Positions 11,092-23,494 of a stretch of 64,000 bases of DNA are shown piece after piece. The stretch spans positions 1 through 64,000 of the forward strand of contig NW_026463197.1 of NCBI RefSeq assembly GCF_021730395.1. Direction: 5' to 3'. The position numbers and the translations under genes were made by a program. The DNA comes from Mercenaria mercenaria (Eukaryota; Mollusca; Bivalvia; Venerida; Veneridae). The notes under the pieces were generated by a model, which worked only from the letters and a program-made list of their open reading frames with translations, did no database searches and was not told the origin of the DNA. Each line of letters begins with the position of its first letter. Positions within the stretch are counted from its first letter, which is position 1.

Positions 11092-13845
11092 TTAAACAAA
11101 TAGTATGAAAAAAGTATCACACGGCTGAACGTCTAATTCAACATCTGTTGTCAATGAGTCATGAAACCTACTCGGACAGGTACTAGTAGAGTCAACTGGG
11201 GCAGGAGTGGGAACCAGTAAAGGTTCCACGGGAGTGTCCACAATAGGTAACGGCTCTGACATAGATTTGGCACCCACAGTGCCAGCTGCAAACTCGGCAG
11301 GAGGCTCCTGAACAGATTCCATAGAGGGGTTTATGTCCTCTACAGGGTTCAATACATGTCTTGTATGCGAACTAACTTTTCTCAGTACCTTTGGCACATG
11401 CCGTGAATGCTTATGAACAGCCATAGGGGAAACGTCGTCTTCAGTATCTGCATCATACATATCGTCATCAACCCTGAAAACCTTGACATGACTCACAGTG
11501 GGCCATGTTTGCAAAACTTCATTATCAGAATTAACCAACTTTATGCCTGTAGGCTTTTCAGGGGTATAAGGGAAATGTAAGTCTATTTCTTCTGGACTGG
11601 AAGTCAAAACCTCTTCAAAATGGGAATACCTTGAAAAGGCGTCAGGCACAGCCATCTGGGCTGCAGGCTTGTACAAAATGTCAAAGTCAAACTGTTGCAA
11701 TATGGACAACCAACGGTCATAAATGGCACCCTTTAACTGTTTCTGAAAAAGAGGTTTGAGTGCTTGGTGATCGCACTCTGCTACAAAGTGACGACCCCGA
11801 AGGTAACTTGCACAATCTAACACACTGGTTACTACACCTAGGAGTTCTAACTTGGTAGGGCCATAGGACTGTTGCCACTTAGACAACCCTTTGGAGCCAA
11901 ACCTTACAACTTTGGGGAGGTCATTTTCGTGTATCTGGTAAAGCATATAGCCAATTCCATGACTACTGGTATCGACAGCCAAACGGAGAGGTAAGTCAAA
12001 GCGTGGGAAAGCCAGCGCCCTGGAATTGACAAAAACAGTCTTCAGTTGCTGTAAACTGTTTTCACATGCATCAGTCCAAGTAAACTGCGTATTTTTCTTT
12101 AATAGCCTGTACAATGGGTTTGCTATAGCACTATAATTAGGAATGTACTTACGAAACCAATTAAACACACCTAAAGCTCTCTGTAGCTCTTTTTTACTAG
12201 TAGGTGTAGGATAATTCTTTATCAAGTCAATTTTGTCACTAGGGGGAATAATCCCATCTTTGCTAATAGAATGTCCTATAAAAATACACCTTGAATAAGC
12301 AAACTGACATTTAGGTTTTGGTTTGAGCTTCAAACCTGCATTCTCTAATCTAGACAATACGGTATGTAATTGAGCAATATGATTCTCAAAAGTATCTGAA
12401 AAAATACAAATATCGTCTAAATAGCATAACACTGAGACAAAGGTCAATCCATGCAAAATCTTATCCATAAGAAGCTGGAAAGAATTTGGGGCTGTACGGA
12501 GTCCCATAGGTAATCTCAAAAATGTAAACGTCCCGTAGCAAGTATTAAATGCGGTATACTTGGTAGAATGCTCTGAAATGGACATTTAAAAGAATCCACT
12601 ACTCAAATCGAGCGATGTGATAAAATTTGGTGTGGTCTCTGAAAAAGACTCTGTCAAATCCTGAAGGTCTGGAATTGTATACCGAAAATCTTGCATTTGT
12701 GAATTTAAATATCTGAAATCACAGCAAAAACGGTATGAACTTAAGCTTTGTTCCTTGGTAACATTTTGCGGATCAATCTTTGGTTTGTTTCTCTTAGCAA
12801 CAAGCACTATGGGGCTAGTAATTGGCACATCTTCATGCTCAGATACTGGAGCTATTATACCCTGATTGAGCAACTCATCATCCAACTGATGCCGGAGAAC
12901 TTGTTTCTTGTCAGGCGGTAAACGGTATGGCCGCTGATGCTTAGACTGAGCCTCAGGCTTCAGATGGATTTGATGCTCAACCACAGTGGTGTGCCCCAAA
13001 CCTGGATTATCTTCGGTAATAAATACAGATTTATGTTCATACAAACACTGGTATAGCTGAGCTTTCTGCTCATCAGACAATTTAGGGTCAACATCAAACT
13101 CTGACATAAATTTCGAACGGACTTTTGGTTCACATTCTGACAGCAAGTCTGACTTAACATTACATGGCTTGGAGACATGTGAACATTTCAAAGTAGATAC
13201 TGGTAAACATACAATGTCCACAGAATTATCACACAACTGAAAAGTTGCTAGAATCATACCCTTGTGTAGATATATCAGTTCATTTCCAGGATTGAGAACT
13301 CTAACAGAAACAAGGCGGTCACTATTACAAGTAACAACACACCTAGCAACAATTAAACCCTTGTGCAATAACTCTGCATGGCCCACAGTAATACCCTGCA
13401 TACCAATTTCTAAGTCTTTGGACAACTTGCCAGTAATAATACATTCAGAATTTGGGTTAACAACTACAGTAGACTGACACTTAATCTTCGTAGTATGTTT
13501 CACCTGAGAGAAGTCTGAACCCTTGCTAAAGTTTAGTACTATACCGCTAGACGAGAGATACTCCATACCCAAGAGTACTGGATGTGACGCTTGTTCTAAA
13601 ATATAGAACTTTACAATATGAGAGGGATCAGCTGAATTTTTCACCCTAAACCTAACACGGGCTGTACCAGCAACATTAACAGTTTGATTATTTGCTAAAA
13701 TCAAAGTATCATGACAATCAATATACTCAACAACTGAAGTATGTGACAAACTATCAAAAAATGATCGTGACATAATATTTATGGCACTCCCCGTGTCTAG
13801 AAGTGCTGTAACAGATTTCTGACCGAACAAAATGTTCAAATACAT
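11092..13845 (-). pseudogene. pol-like part of the Gypsy fossil
   Basis: Retroelement-derived, not a host gene. Near the start of the region is the pepsin-like protease signature LLDTGSA. Further on come reverse transcriptase motifs, including LPMGLRTAPNSFQ and YLDDICIFS, then RNase H with AVDTSSHGIGYML, and the tether sequence ending VPDAFSRYS. The Ser/Pro/Glu-rich tail after it is not assigned to a domain. It is treated as a fossil and its reading frames were not analysed further. Confidence 0.85.
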
Positions 13846-13889
13846 AAAATATGTTGAATGGCTGTCTTTAGTCTCTGCATGAAAGTCTG

Positions 13890-14975
13890 TTAATGCGTCA
13901 TCTGAAGTGCCCTCGGTTGCATATGAGTCTGTGAAGCCTGAGAGGTGGGCGTCATTCCCAGGCGTGGTTGGTTTAAAGGAGTCTGTTTACAAGTTGGACA
14001 TTCACGAGCTGCATGACCAGGCACATTACACAATTGACAAGTTACATCTTGCTTAACGAGAGTTTTACACCGCAAAGCAATGTGCCCGAATTGTAAGCAA
14101 AGTTGACATTTAACGTTAGGTTCCGCCTGACCTTCGCCTGACCAATTACACGATCGACGTAAGTGACCATGACCCTGACACGAATAACACGGTCGTGGTT
14201 GACGTCCAGTATGTTGTGATCGAGGTGTATCCATCCTGTTGTGTACAGCAGAAACAGTGTGCGTTGGAGGCACTGACATCTGGTTTGACCTATATCCATG
14301 AGCCTCTCCTATCTTTGCCGAATGTAGAGCCTCCCGGTAAGATGTCGGTCCACTGGCACGAACAAAGAAAGCCAGCTGTGCCGGAAGTCCCTGAATGAAT
14401 TTACTGGTGATGTCCCTCTCCGGTTTCCCTAACTGGTGACCCTTTTCGCTAACCAAAGCATGAAACTCTTCTATTGGCTGAGTAGGGGATAAACACAGTT
14501 TATCAAACAACGCACTCTCAGATATGTACATGGGGTCACTAGTGTTTGAAAATTCCTTTAAAAATTCTTTTTTCAGTATTTCCCACGATGACTTGTCAGT
14601 AAGGGTCATGAACCATGTAAGTGCTGGTCCTTTTAGGTGAAGGTGGAAAGCTGCTATGGCCCGTTGAGGCTCGGTGTCGGCATTAACATTCGACAACGTC
14701 AGAAAACTTTCAAATTCTGTCAGAAATTTGGAGGAATTCTCGTGCATGTATCCACTGAATTTTGTTACAATTTTGTCAGAGAAATGAACACTGTTCATCA
14801 TTGGAACCAGATATGTTGGTGGTACAGCTGTTATCCCGACAGCAGGAGGAGCAGGTGTCATGCCTACACTGGTAACACTGGCTACTGGAGTCTGTGGTTG
14901 GGGACCCAAACGTGGTGAAAATGGGGCCATCCCAAATGGATCATTGAAATATGGGTCACTGGAATGATCCATCAT
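13890..14975 (-). pseudogene. gag-like part of the Gypsy fossil
   Basis: Retroelement-derived region of 361 codons. A Pro/Met-rich start is followed by a capsid-like region (AIAAFHLHLKGPALTWFMTL, then EFHALVSEKGHQLG and FIQGLPAQLAFFV) typical of Ty3/Gypsy gag. Three CCHC zinc knuckles follow near residues 256-330: CYSCQGHGHLRRSC, CQLCLQFGHIALRC and CQLCNVPGHAAREC. It belongs with the pol-like part at 11092-13845. Confidence 0.85.
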
Positions 14976-15132
14976 CGTGAAGAGGATTCCAACACAAATG
15001 ACTGTCCACTCACGAATTTCAGCATCTTCAGATCAGACACGTGACATGGTCCCGAAATTGTGAATTTGAAATATCTACGGTTTAATTTGGTAGTTTCAAC
15101 GAAAATGTTCTCACTTTAGATTCTCCACCATG

Positions 15133-17555
15133 TTATATCTTCTTGTTTTTGGGGAATAAATAGATCTATACTAATCACAACGATGCAGTATGATAATCAA
15201 TTTTTATTTCTTCCTCTCAAGTTTTACTTTTTTATTTTCGCTATTACTTTTCCTAACCAACAACCAACCTTCTCCCGAACATGTTCCAAAGTTTTGTCCA
15301 CAAGTTCCACATTTAATCGAGTACATATATACAAAAAAAGATACGGTTTGTTTTGTTCATAATAAGTAATGAGGAGTGCAACAACCCTTATGCCCTCGGT
15401 ACTGTCTTAAGCGGAACCCTCTAACTTTAAATGAAGTGCATTATATCTCAAATGATCAGAATTTAACAACACTGAGTACAAGTAGAGAGACAGTTTATGG
15501 CCCCAGCACAGTACTTAAAGACTGCATTTATAATTAAACAAACAACTTGGAAATTGTCCATCTTTTCGTATTCTTTTATTTCGATCTAAACTATGAAGAT
15601 AGACTTTAAATACTTCAACTGGTAAATGGAATCCGTGCAAAATTACAATTATCAGTAGACTGAGATTTTAAAGTAGCTGCATATTGAAATGTAATGCAAA
15701 ACACTATTTAAGTTATCGATAATATAGACTAGTCACTAAATTGATGATAATGATAGTTCTACATTTGTCAAATTTTTTTGTCTGATTGGAATTCACAGAG
15801 ACAAAAACCACCAATCTATTCTAGAGATTTCTTCGGAGGAATGATGTTAAGATTATCATATGTTATTGGGCACATGACGTAAACTTGATGCATTCACTAC
15901 ACGCATAAGAATAACAAAACTGATATATTAAAGTCTAGGGGCTAGTCTTTCGATAACAGTATGGATCTACTCATATAATTCATGACAAAACAATTTGGCT
16001 TGTGTAATTTAAAATACGAAAAAACATAAGAAAGTATCATGAAATATAATGTATTTAATTAAACAGAAAAAATTCTCTCAAAGAATCTATATTTCTTATG
16101 AATGATTAAATTATAAAACAATTAATCATTTCTCTATGAATGAATAAATTATCCGCAATCACAGACAAAACCTTTATATTGAATAATTATCGTTAATGTC
16201 GTTGGCACTTAGGATGAAAGGCAACATTTCTTTTACTGCTAGCCTACCAGGAAATACATTCATGTATACATTTTTTTCTTAATGTCAGCGTTCATAGTAG
16301 AATTATGTTATACCATAAAGGAAGACAAACAAATATTAAACTTTGCGTACAAAATTTGTTTTATTGTCCCTTCCATTTTACCGAACGGTTTAATACTGGG
16401 AACTTGTGCAAATATTGGACGTCTATAAATCAGAGAACTAACTATTAATAGCATGTACAAATAGAATATCCGAAGCTACAGTGCTTCAAATATTCTTCAT
16501 TATCATAAAGTCAAATGGGGATAAAGATAGTCTTTAGTGTTTATACATTACGGTATAGACTGCCTCACAAAACCTTGTTTAAGGGCAATTATTTTCTTTT
16601 GTTTTCATTTCAAGTATGAATAGACATTTTACTAACATTATACCGCACTTAAAGACTTCTTTGCTTATAATTCATTAAATTTATGAGTAAACATAGTTAT
16701 AGCAAATTATCGGACATGATGGACACATTTCCATGTCCCAATGTTAAAAAAGGGAAGTAACATATAATAGGCCACAGCTAGCACACCCCAAACATCATTT
16801 TCAGAAGTTTTATAAAGGGCTGTTGGGTAGACATTTGACCATAAAAAACTTTACAAACATAGCGTGAGTGTTGATATATCTCAACGACACGTTAAACCAA
16901 ATATAACACTGAAATCTTTAGTGGAGAATGTTGTGTAAGGTCTTTTGAAATATAATACATGTAATTAAGATACCAATAGGCCATTAAAGAACATAATTAT
17001 CTCACTGTGAATTGATTGTCAAATACTTGTATATCATATGACTTTAAACCGCGTCATACTTGGCCTTCATTCGTAGGATTTAATTTGGTGTAATTATTTG
17101 ATCTCATTGGATTTTATTTGCTACCACCTTGCAACCATGGATTTATTGATAATTTGTACATTTAAGTACAATTATAAGATATATAAATTATATTTGAAAA
17201 TAACTTAATATTCATTGTGTGAGACAAGGTACGTCTGCAGTGTTATACATATCGGCAAAATGACCTATATTACAAAGCCTTTAAACACAAAAATGTAGGT
17301 TTGCCGATTCGCAACCAGCATTTTGTTCAATTTTTGATATTGTAATATCGTTTTATTACAGAAAATTGCCTTATCCAAATCCGTTAGAATAGACGGCGTA
17401 TGCATTTAAGATAAACAGTCAAGTAGTAAGAAAATGAAATAAATTGCAAAAATGTATATTTTACAAACTACAAAGACAATCGGCGAATGTCAATGCACGT
17501 TAAATCAGCTAAATGTAAAAATCAGTTTGTTATACATATAATGCTTATTATGAAC
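15133..17555. other. Long AT-rich stretch without recognised gene
   Basis: The first bases may be the remains of the retroelement LTR, but no second copy was found. The rest contains AT-rich sequence with no open frame of note and no clear repeat array. Confidence 0.5.
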
Positions 17556-17654
17556 TTGTTCGGTATATGTCTAATTCGAACTCCGGCTAAAACGAACACA
17601 ATTGGCTTTTCCCGAGGAGTTTGATATAACCGGAGTTTACTCTAGCCTGTTTAT

Positions 17655-18410
17655 GAGGTATAATGAAACGTGCAACACCCTTGTTTTATATATAAAGATT
17701 GAATGAAAGCAATGATCCCAAAGGACCAGGAAAAATAACAACTCTGGGGCAAGGTGTGGGGATATATTGCGGCTGTCATGCGCCATTTAAAGACTGTTGT
17801 TGTGATTGTTGATAAATAATATATATTGAGATGCAACCAAGCAAACTAATGGCATACTCTCTTTGATCGAGTCTGTTCATGACAGATACTGCTTGCACAC
17901 TGGACTGGCGTTTTTGGTGATTTTAGTTTACCCATGCCGGCAAAACCCATCTGGCACACCCATGCCGGATGCAAGGACAACTTGCGATTCATGCATTGAA
18001 TATGTAAGATAAGAAAAAATCAGGTACCTTGATAGTTTCTCTCCGTTCCTCGGCAAGCCTCGTTACGCCCAATGCGCATGTGCCCTCGGGACGGATATTT
18101 CTATCCGATTCGTTAACACATGACAGATATTATTATGAAACGTGCAATACTCCTCACGTCCCATAGCACCGGCTTAATTAGAACTGTAATAAACCTTGAG
18201 GATGAATGGACTCAATGATCATTATTGACCAGGAAATACAACAACACCTAGTAAAAGTATCGGTATATGTTTTACTGCCACCGACTTCTGTTGTGATAGT
18301 TGATAAAATATGTAAGAAGACCCATTTGAAGCATAAAAAGCAACCAAATAAAATAATATCAGACTCGGTTTCACTGTGTTCATGAGAGCTACCGAAACGT
18401 GCAAAACATA
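17655..18410. repeat. Diverged direct repeat pair
   Basis: Two related copies, about 17660-17885 and 18133-18400, share TGAAACGTGCAA, CAATGATC..GACCAGGAAA, TTGTGATTGTTGATAAA (with one change) and GCAACCAA.CAAA. They are old and diverged; the family is unknown. Short open frames across them in the minus direction are not recognised proteins. Confidence 0.55.
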
Positions 18411-18754
18411 TTCGCGACATGTGAATAACCGCTTCAGTTTGTATAGTTATTACATGCCTTGTTCCGATAAATAATTATGTTCAAGATTTCTAACCAGTTC
18501 ACATTTTATCTCATTAAAAGTGTTTTGATGCTTTAAGACGTGGAACTTAATACCATTCTTCTCTTTCTTCATATAATGTTTGAATCTTGCAGGCAGTTTG
18601 TGTATCAGATCTATTCAGCATGACAGACAGCAGGGAGACATACAGGGAGATGTACAAAAATATGGAGAGAATATCAGAGAACGGCTGAAAAAGTACTTCA
18701 GACATGGACAAAATGTCAGATACTTCTGTCAAATTATGACTGCAACTGATGCAT

Positions 18755-19045
18755 TGATGTAGACAAAATATAAGACACTCCATCAAATGTGTAGATCTTA
18801 TATCAGAGATTTTATTGAACTTGTCAACATATTACCAGAGGCTTCATTGAACATGTTGACATAATAACAGAGACCATCAAATATGACAGTGATGTAGACA
18901 TAATATCTTAGACTTATCAAAAATAAACATAATATTAGAGAATTCAACAATTGTCAAGACATAATATTAGAGACTTCAGTAACCATTTAGACATAATATC
19001 AGTGACTTCATCAAATATTTAGACATAGCATCAGAGATTTTATCG
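18755..19045. repeat. Degenerate ~45-50 bp tandem repeat
   Basis: About six copies built on TAGACATAATATCAGAGACTTCATCAAATA, with point changes and small indels. The array abuts the 5' side of the SINE at 19072. Confidence 0.7.
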
Positions 19046-19071
19046 AATATGTGCCACCAGTGATAAGATTT

Positions 19072-19365
19072 AAACAGTTGCAGCCAATCCGCTTAGCTAA
19101 ATAGGGAGAGCACATATCTACTGATCTTGGGTTTGTGAGTTCGACCACAAGGCGGGAAATATGTTCTCTGTGACAACTTGATGAAAGATATTTGTCTGAA
19201 ATCAATTTTCCTCCACCTCTGATTCATGCGGGGAAACAGGCATTTAACCTAGAATAGGTTTGTACTGGTACAGAATCAAGGAACACTGGTTAGGTTTACT
19301 GCTCTCAGTTACATAACTGAAATACTGTTTATAAAATGGTGTAAAACCCATAAACAAACAAACTG
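19072..19365 (+). mobile_element. tRNA-derived SINE, best-preserved copy
   Basis: The head reads CGCTTAGCTAAATAGGGAGA (A-box) and GGGTTTGTGAGTTCGACC (B-box), giving an internal pol III promoter. The body shares TCCACCTCTGATTCATGCGG, GTACTGGTACAGAATCAAGG, AACACTGGTTAGGTTTACTG and CATAACTGAAATACTG with the GST intron copies. The tail is GTGTAAAACCCATAAACAAA. Length is about 290 bp. It resembles the mollusc V-SINE group, a family assignment made from memory. Confidence 0.75.
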
Positions 19366-19395
19366 TTTCAAAATATACACTTTCGTCAAAATGTC

Positions 19396-19580
19396 ATGGG
19401 TCATTGAGGCCCAGTGGTTAAGGTGAAATCCTTTCTCCCTCACTTATATGGGTTTAAGTCTTTTTCTCGCAGTCGTGAGAGAAAGCTTGTGGAAGGTTGA
19501 TGTTTTTACCGAGGTGCCTGCCCATACTTTTACTATTGAATATGGAAAGTGTCCATATGGCAGGACTTTTGTTTTTTTGT
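19396..19580 (+). mobile_element. Second SINE family, partial copy
   Basis: It starts with a tRNA-like head (GAGGCCCAGTGGTTAAGGTG, then ATATGGGTTTAAGTC) and continues with TTGTGGAAGGTTGATG and CCGAGGTGCCTGCCCAT. It is related to the element at 23495-23812. The 3' end is eroded. Confidence 0.55.
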
Positions 19581-20215
19581 CTTAATATCAAATGGAATAA
19601 ATAATTGACAATGCTAAGAATAAGCCATTCAATAAGTATAGGATTTAGTTAACCACATAATATATAGGAGTGGCGTAAAGGAGGGGAAAAATGCTTGACC
19701 TCTGTAACTTGGAGTATTTTTTTTTAATTCATGGGTCAGCAGATATGTCATTGAGTAGGGAACGTTCAAGCAGTAATCTTGTAGATACAACTTTGGATTC
19801 CTACAGACATTGATTATTATTATTGCTCACATTTTATTCATGTATATAAGATTGATTTACCCTGGCAGTAAACACATGGTGGAAACTACCCCATATTTTT
19901 TGGATGATAAATCCAAATTAATCAAGATATTTTGAAAATTGAAAAGATTCCTATTGCCACCCTCGGAGTTCTTGAGAATGATGTATTATATCACTATTTC
20001 TGTCCTAATATTTAAAGAGGATTCAGGGGGAAAATGGCACTTTAGTAAACGGAGTAATTATTGAAAATCAGATAATAAAAAGAAGGCAGCTTTGTTCTTT
20101 AATTTCTATAGCCAAAAATACACTGAAATCAATAGACGATACTTGTACAAAAGAAAATTTGAAGACTGGTCATATAAAATGATCAAAAGGCTGCAGAATA
20201 CTTATGTTTTGTTTT

Positions 20216-21060
20216 TATGCATTCCTTCAAAGAAGGAGGGTATATTGTGTTGCAGATGTTAGTCGGTCTGCTGGTCGGTCAGTATGTAGACAAATCCGTT
20301 TCCAGATGATATCTCCAGAACACTTGAGCCTAGGTTCATGAAAGCTGATAGGGAGGTTGGTCATGACCAGCAAATGATCCCTATTGATTTTGAGATCAGT
20401 AGATCAAAGGTCAAGGTCACAGAGACTCTGAACAGTTAAATGATTTTCAGATAATTAATCAAGAAAGCTTGGGTCTAGGATCATGGAAGTTGAGAGGAAG
20501 ATTGGTCATGAACAGCAGATGAGGTCAGTAGGTCAAAGTTGAAGGTCACAGTGACCTGGAACAATTAAACCCTTTACAGATGATAACTCAAGAATGCTTG
20601 GGCATAGGCTCAAGAAAGAGAAAAAGGAGGTCATTTATGACCAGTAGATGACTCCTTTTGATTTTGAGGTCAGTTAATCAAAGGTCAAGGTTACAGTGAT
20701 TCGGAACAGTTAACCCGTTTTCGGACGATAACTTGAGAACGTTTAGTCCTACGATCACGAAGACCGGTGACCGGATGATAACTAAAGAACGCTTGGGCAT
20801 AGGATCATGAAAGTTGATAGGGTGGGCGGTTATGACCAGCAAATGACTCCTATTGGTTTTGAGGTCAGTAGAACGAAGGTCAAGGTCACAGTGACCTGGA
20901 ACAGTTAAACGGTTTCCAGAAGATAACTTGAGATTGCTTGGGTCAAGGATCTCGAAACTTAATAGGGAGGTTGATCATGGTCAGCAGATGGCCATTTTGA
21001 TTTTGAGGTCAATAGGTCAAAGGTCACATTGACCCGGAACAGTAGAACTTTTGTGTACAG
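20216..21060. repeat. Tandem-repeat element, ~5 units of ~145-150 bp
   Basis: Units contain GGTCATGACCAGCAAATGAC, GATTTTGAGGTCAGTAGGTC, AAAGGTCAAGGTCACAGTGA, CCTGGAACAGTTAAAC and ATGATAACTCAAGAACGCTT in that order, with considerable divergence. No protein is encoded. The family is of the bivalve type in which AGGTCA words recur in each unit. Confidence 0.75.
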
Positions 21061-21456
21061 TTACCAAATTATTTCTGTTCCTTGTGCAATTACTGGATGC
21101 ATCAACGGGGGCATTTCATGTTCTACGAGCTCAAATTCTGTTCTGTTCTATTTGCGAGAAGTGTTGATTTGTAAGAAAATTTGTATTGTCTGTTTTCTAT
21201 AATAATTCTACAGTGTTATGTTAATTTTTAATTCATTCATGAATCATTTAGTTTTCACTTGTTAAAACGTATTTCAATCTTACACTGAAACAAACTAATG
21301 CTCACAAAATCTGTTATGTCATTATGATATTTATTGATAATTTTTGTTTAGTTAATTCCAAAAGTTATTAATATAAGTTATTTAAGACAAATAGACTTAT
21401 ATCTTTTTTGTAGATTTCAGCATCAACAACTTTGCCGAATCTGGCTTGTAGATTAG

Positions 21457-22920
21457 GGCTGTCCGGGCAGATGAGTGGATGGGTGGGCGGATGGATGGGA
21501 TAACGAGTCTCATGTAAACCTTTTTGTTCACTCAGTATCTGGACAAGTATTTCACCTAGGACCTTGAAACTTCAAAGTTATGTTGATCTTGATGTGTACA
21601 TGACCCCTACTGATTTCAGGATCACTGGGTCAAAGGTTGAGGTCACAGGGACCTGAACATTGAAAATGGTTTCCGTTAAATATCTGGACAAGTATTTCTC
21701 TTAGGACCTTGAAACTTCAAAGTTATATTGATCCTAATGTGTACATGACTCCTACTGATTTTAGGGTCACTGGGTCAAAGGACAAGGTCACAGGGATCTG
21801 AACATTGAAAATGGTTTGTGCTCAATATCTGGACAAATATTTCACATAGGACCTTGAAACTTCAAAGTTATGTTGATCGTGATGTGTGCATGACCCCTAC
21901 TGATTTCAGGGTCACTGGATCAAAGGTTGAGGTCACAGGGACCTGAACATTGAAAATGGTTTCCGCTAAATATCTGGACAAGTATTTCTCCTAGGACCTT
22001 GAAACTTCAAAGTTATATTGATCCTAATGTGTACATGACCCCTACTGATTTCAGGGTCACTGGGTCAAAGGACAAGGTCACAGGGACCTGAACATTGAAA
22101 ATGGTTTCCGCTAAATATCTAGACTAGGGCTGTCCGGGCGGATGGATGGATGGATGGGTGGGCGGATGGATGGGATAATGAGTCTCAAGTTAACCATTGT
22201 GTTCACTCAATATCTGGACAAGTATTTATCTAGGATCTTAAAACTTCATAGGTATGTTGGTTTTGATGTGTACATGACCTCTATTGATTTTAGGGTCACT
22301 TGGCTAAAGGTCAAGGTCACAGGGACCTGAACATTGAAAATGGTTTCCGCTAAATATCTGGACAAGTATTTCTCCTAGGACCTTGAAACTTCAAAGTTAC
22401 ATTGATTTTGATGTGTACATGACCTCTATTGATTTTAGGGTCACTTGGCTAAAGGTCAAGGTCACAGGGACCTGAACATTGAAAATGGTTTCCGCTAAAT
22501 ATCTGGACAAGTATTTCTCCTAGGACCTTGAAACTTCAAAGTTACATTGATCTTGATGTGTACATGACCCCTACTGATTTCAGGGTCACTGGGTCAAAGG
22601 TCTAGGTCACAGGGACCTGAACATTGAAAATGGTTTCCGCTAAATATCTGGACAAGTATTTTACATAGGACCTTTAAACTTCAAAGTTATGTTGAACTTG
22701 ATGTGTACATGACCCCTACTGATTTCAGGGCGACTGGGTTAAAGGTCAAGGTCATAAGGACCTGAACATTGAAAATTGTTTCCGCTCAATATCTAGACAA
22801 GTATGTCACCCAGGACCTTCAAACTTCATATGTATGTTGGTCTTGATGTGAAGCTGGCCCCAAGTGATTTCGGGGTCAAAGGTCAAGGTCACATGGATTT
22901 TAACATTGAAAATGGTGTTT
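21457..22920. repeat. Two concatenated 145-bp tandem arrays with the same header
   Basis: The header AGGGCTGTCCGGGC(A/G)GATG plus a GGATGGATGG run occurs at 21457 and again at 22127. Each is followed by 145-bp units (four in the first array, about five in the second): TATCTGGACAAGTATTT, CTAGGACCTTGAAACTTCAA, TGATGTGTACATGACCCCTA, GGGTCACTGGGTCAAAGG, GGGACCTGAACATTGAAAAT. The repeated header means that a whole element, header plus units, was duplicated head to tail. Confidence 0.85.
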
Positions 22921-23470
22921 TCTTACTTTATTTCTTTACACCAATTTATATCTTTAATTTCATTTTCTACCTGTTCATTTCTTTTTTTCCTTTTTTGCTT
23001 CAATAGTGCTTATTAATTTGGGTTTTTTTTATTGCATGCCTTTATTAGAACTTTAACTCGTTATCACCTAATTCGGAAAACCCGGCCAAAACGCTGTCAG
23101 GCGTTAGCTGCTTGTTGTAACATTAAATACAAATCAATATAGTTAAATTATTGTCCTTGAAAATATTTTAAATAAAAAGTAAGGAAAGTTAATGGGAGAG
23201 GTTCATGGAAGGGGTACACTTAGTAAAAATCAGATGGAAATGTTTTGTCCTACACTCCTCTATCAATGTAAATGAATAATGAACAGCTGAGTTTGTTATC
23301 TTGGTTTACAATATGTTTTGGCACTTTTATATATAGATTATTTATCTTTTTTCTTTTTATTGTTAAATTCTGAGCATTCTTTAGTATTACTTTTATATTA
23401 TGCTCATTAATAGTATTTCATTTTTATAATGCTCGTTATTGTTTAAACTGTTCTGGTCATTAAAATTTTG
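22921..23470. other. No recognised gene
   Basis: T-rich spacer between the 145-bp array and a SINE. No exon-like or RNA-like sequence seen. Confidence 0.5.
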
Positions 23471-23494
23471 TCAACACGTACTTGTTCTTTGTAA

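Larger units (their letters stand above)
11092..15132 (-). mobile_element. Ty3/Gypsy-type LTR retroelement fossil
   Basis: Minus-strand element. Parts recognised in order are a gag-like protein with zinc knuckles, aspartic protease, reverse transcriptase and RNase H, followed by a tail region. The YLDD reverse transcriptase motif and the order protease-RT-RNase H place it in Ty3/Gypsy. A primer-binding-like TGGTGGAGAATC lies at 15130-15119, next to what would be the 5' LTR edge. I could not find a matching pair of LTRs. The element looks broken and incomplete, with at least two breaks. Long surviving frames suggest it is not very old. Confidence 0.85.

Noticed and set aside
20216-21060. AGGTCA-rich region as a dedicated enhancer of a nearby gene.
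   Set aside because: The words are part of a tandem repeat family and no adjacent gene start is close, so a repeat origin is enough to explain them; the possible binding is kept only as a finding.
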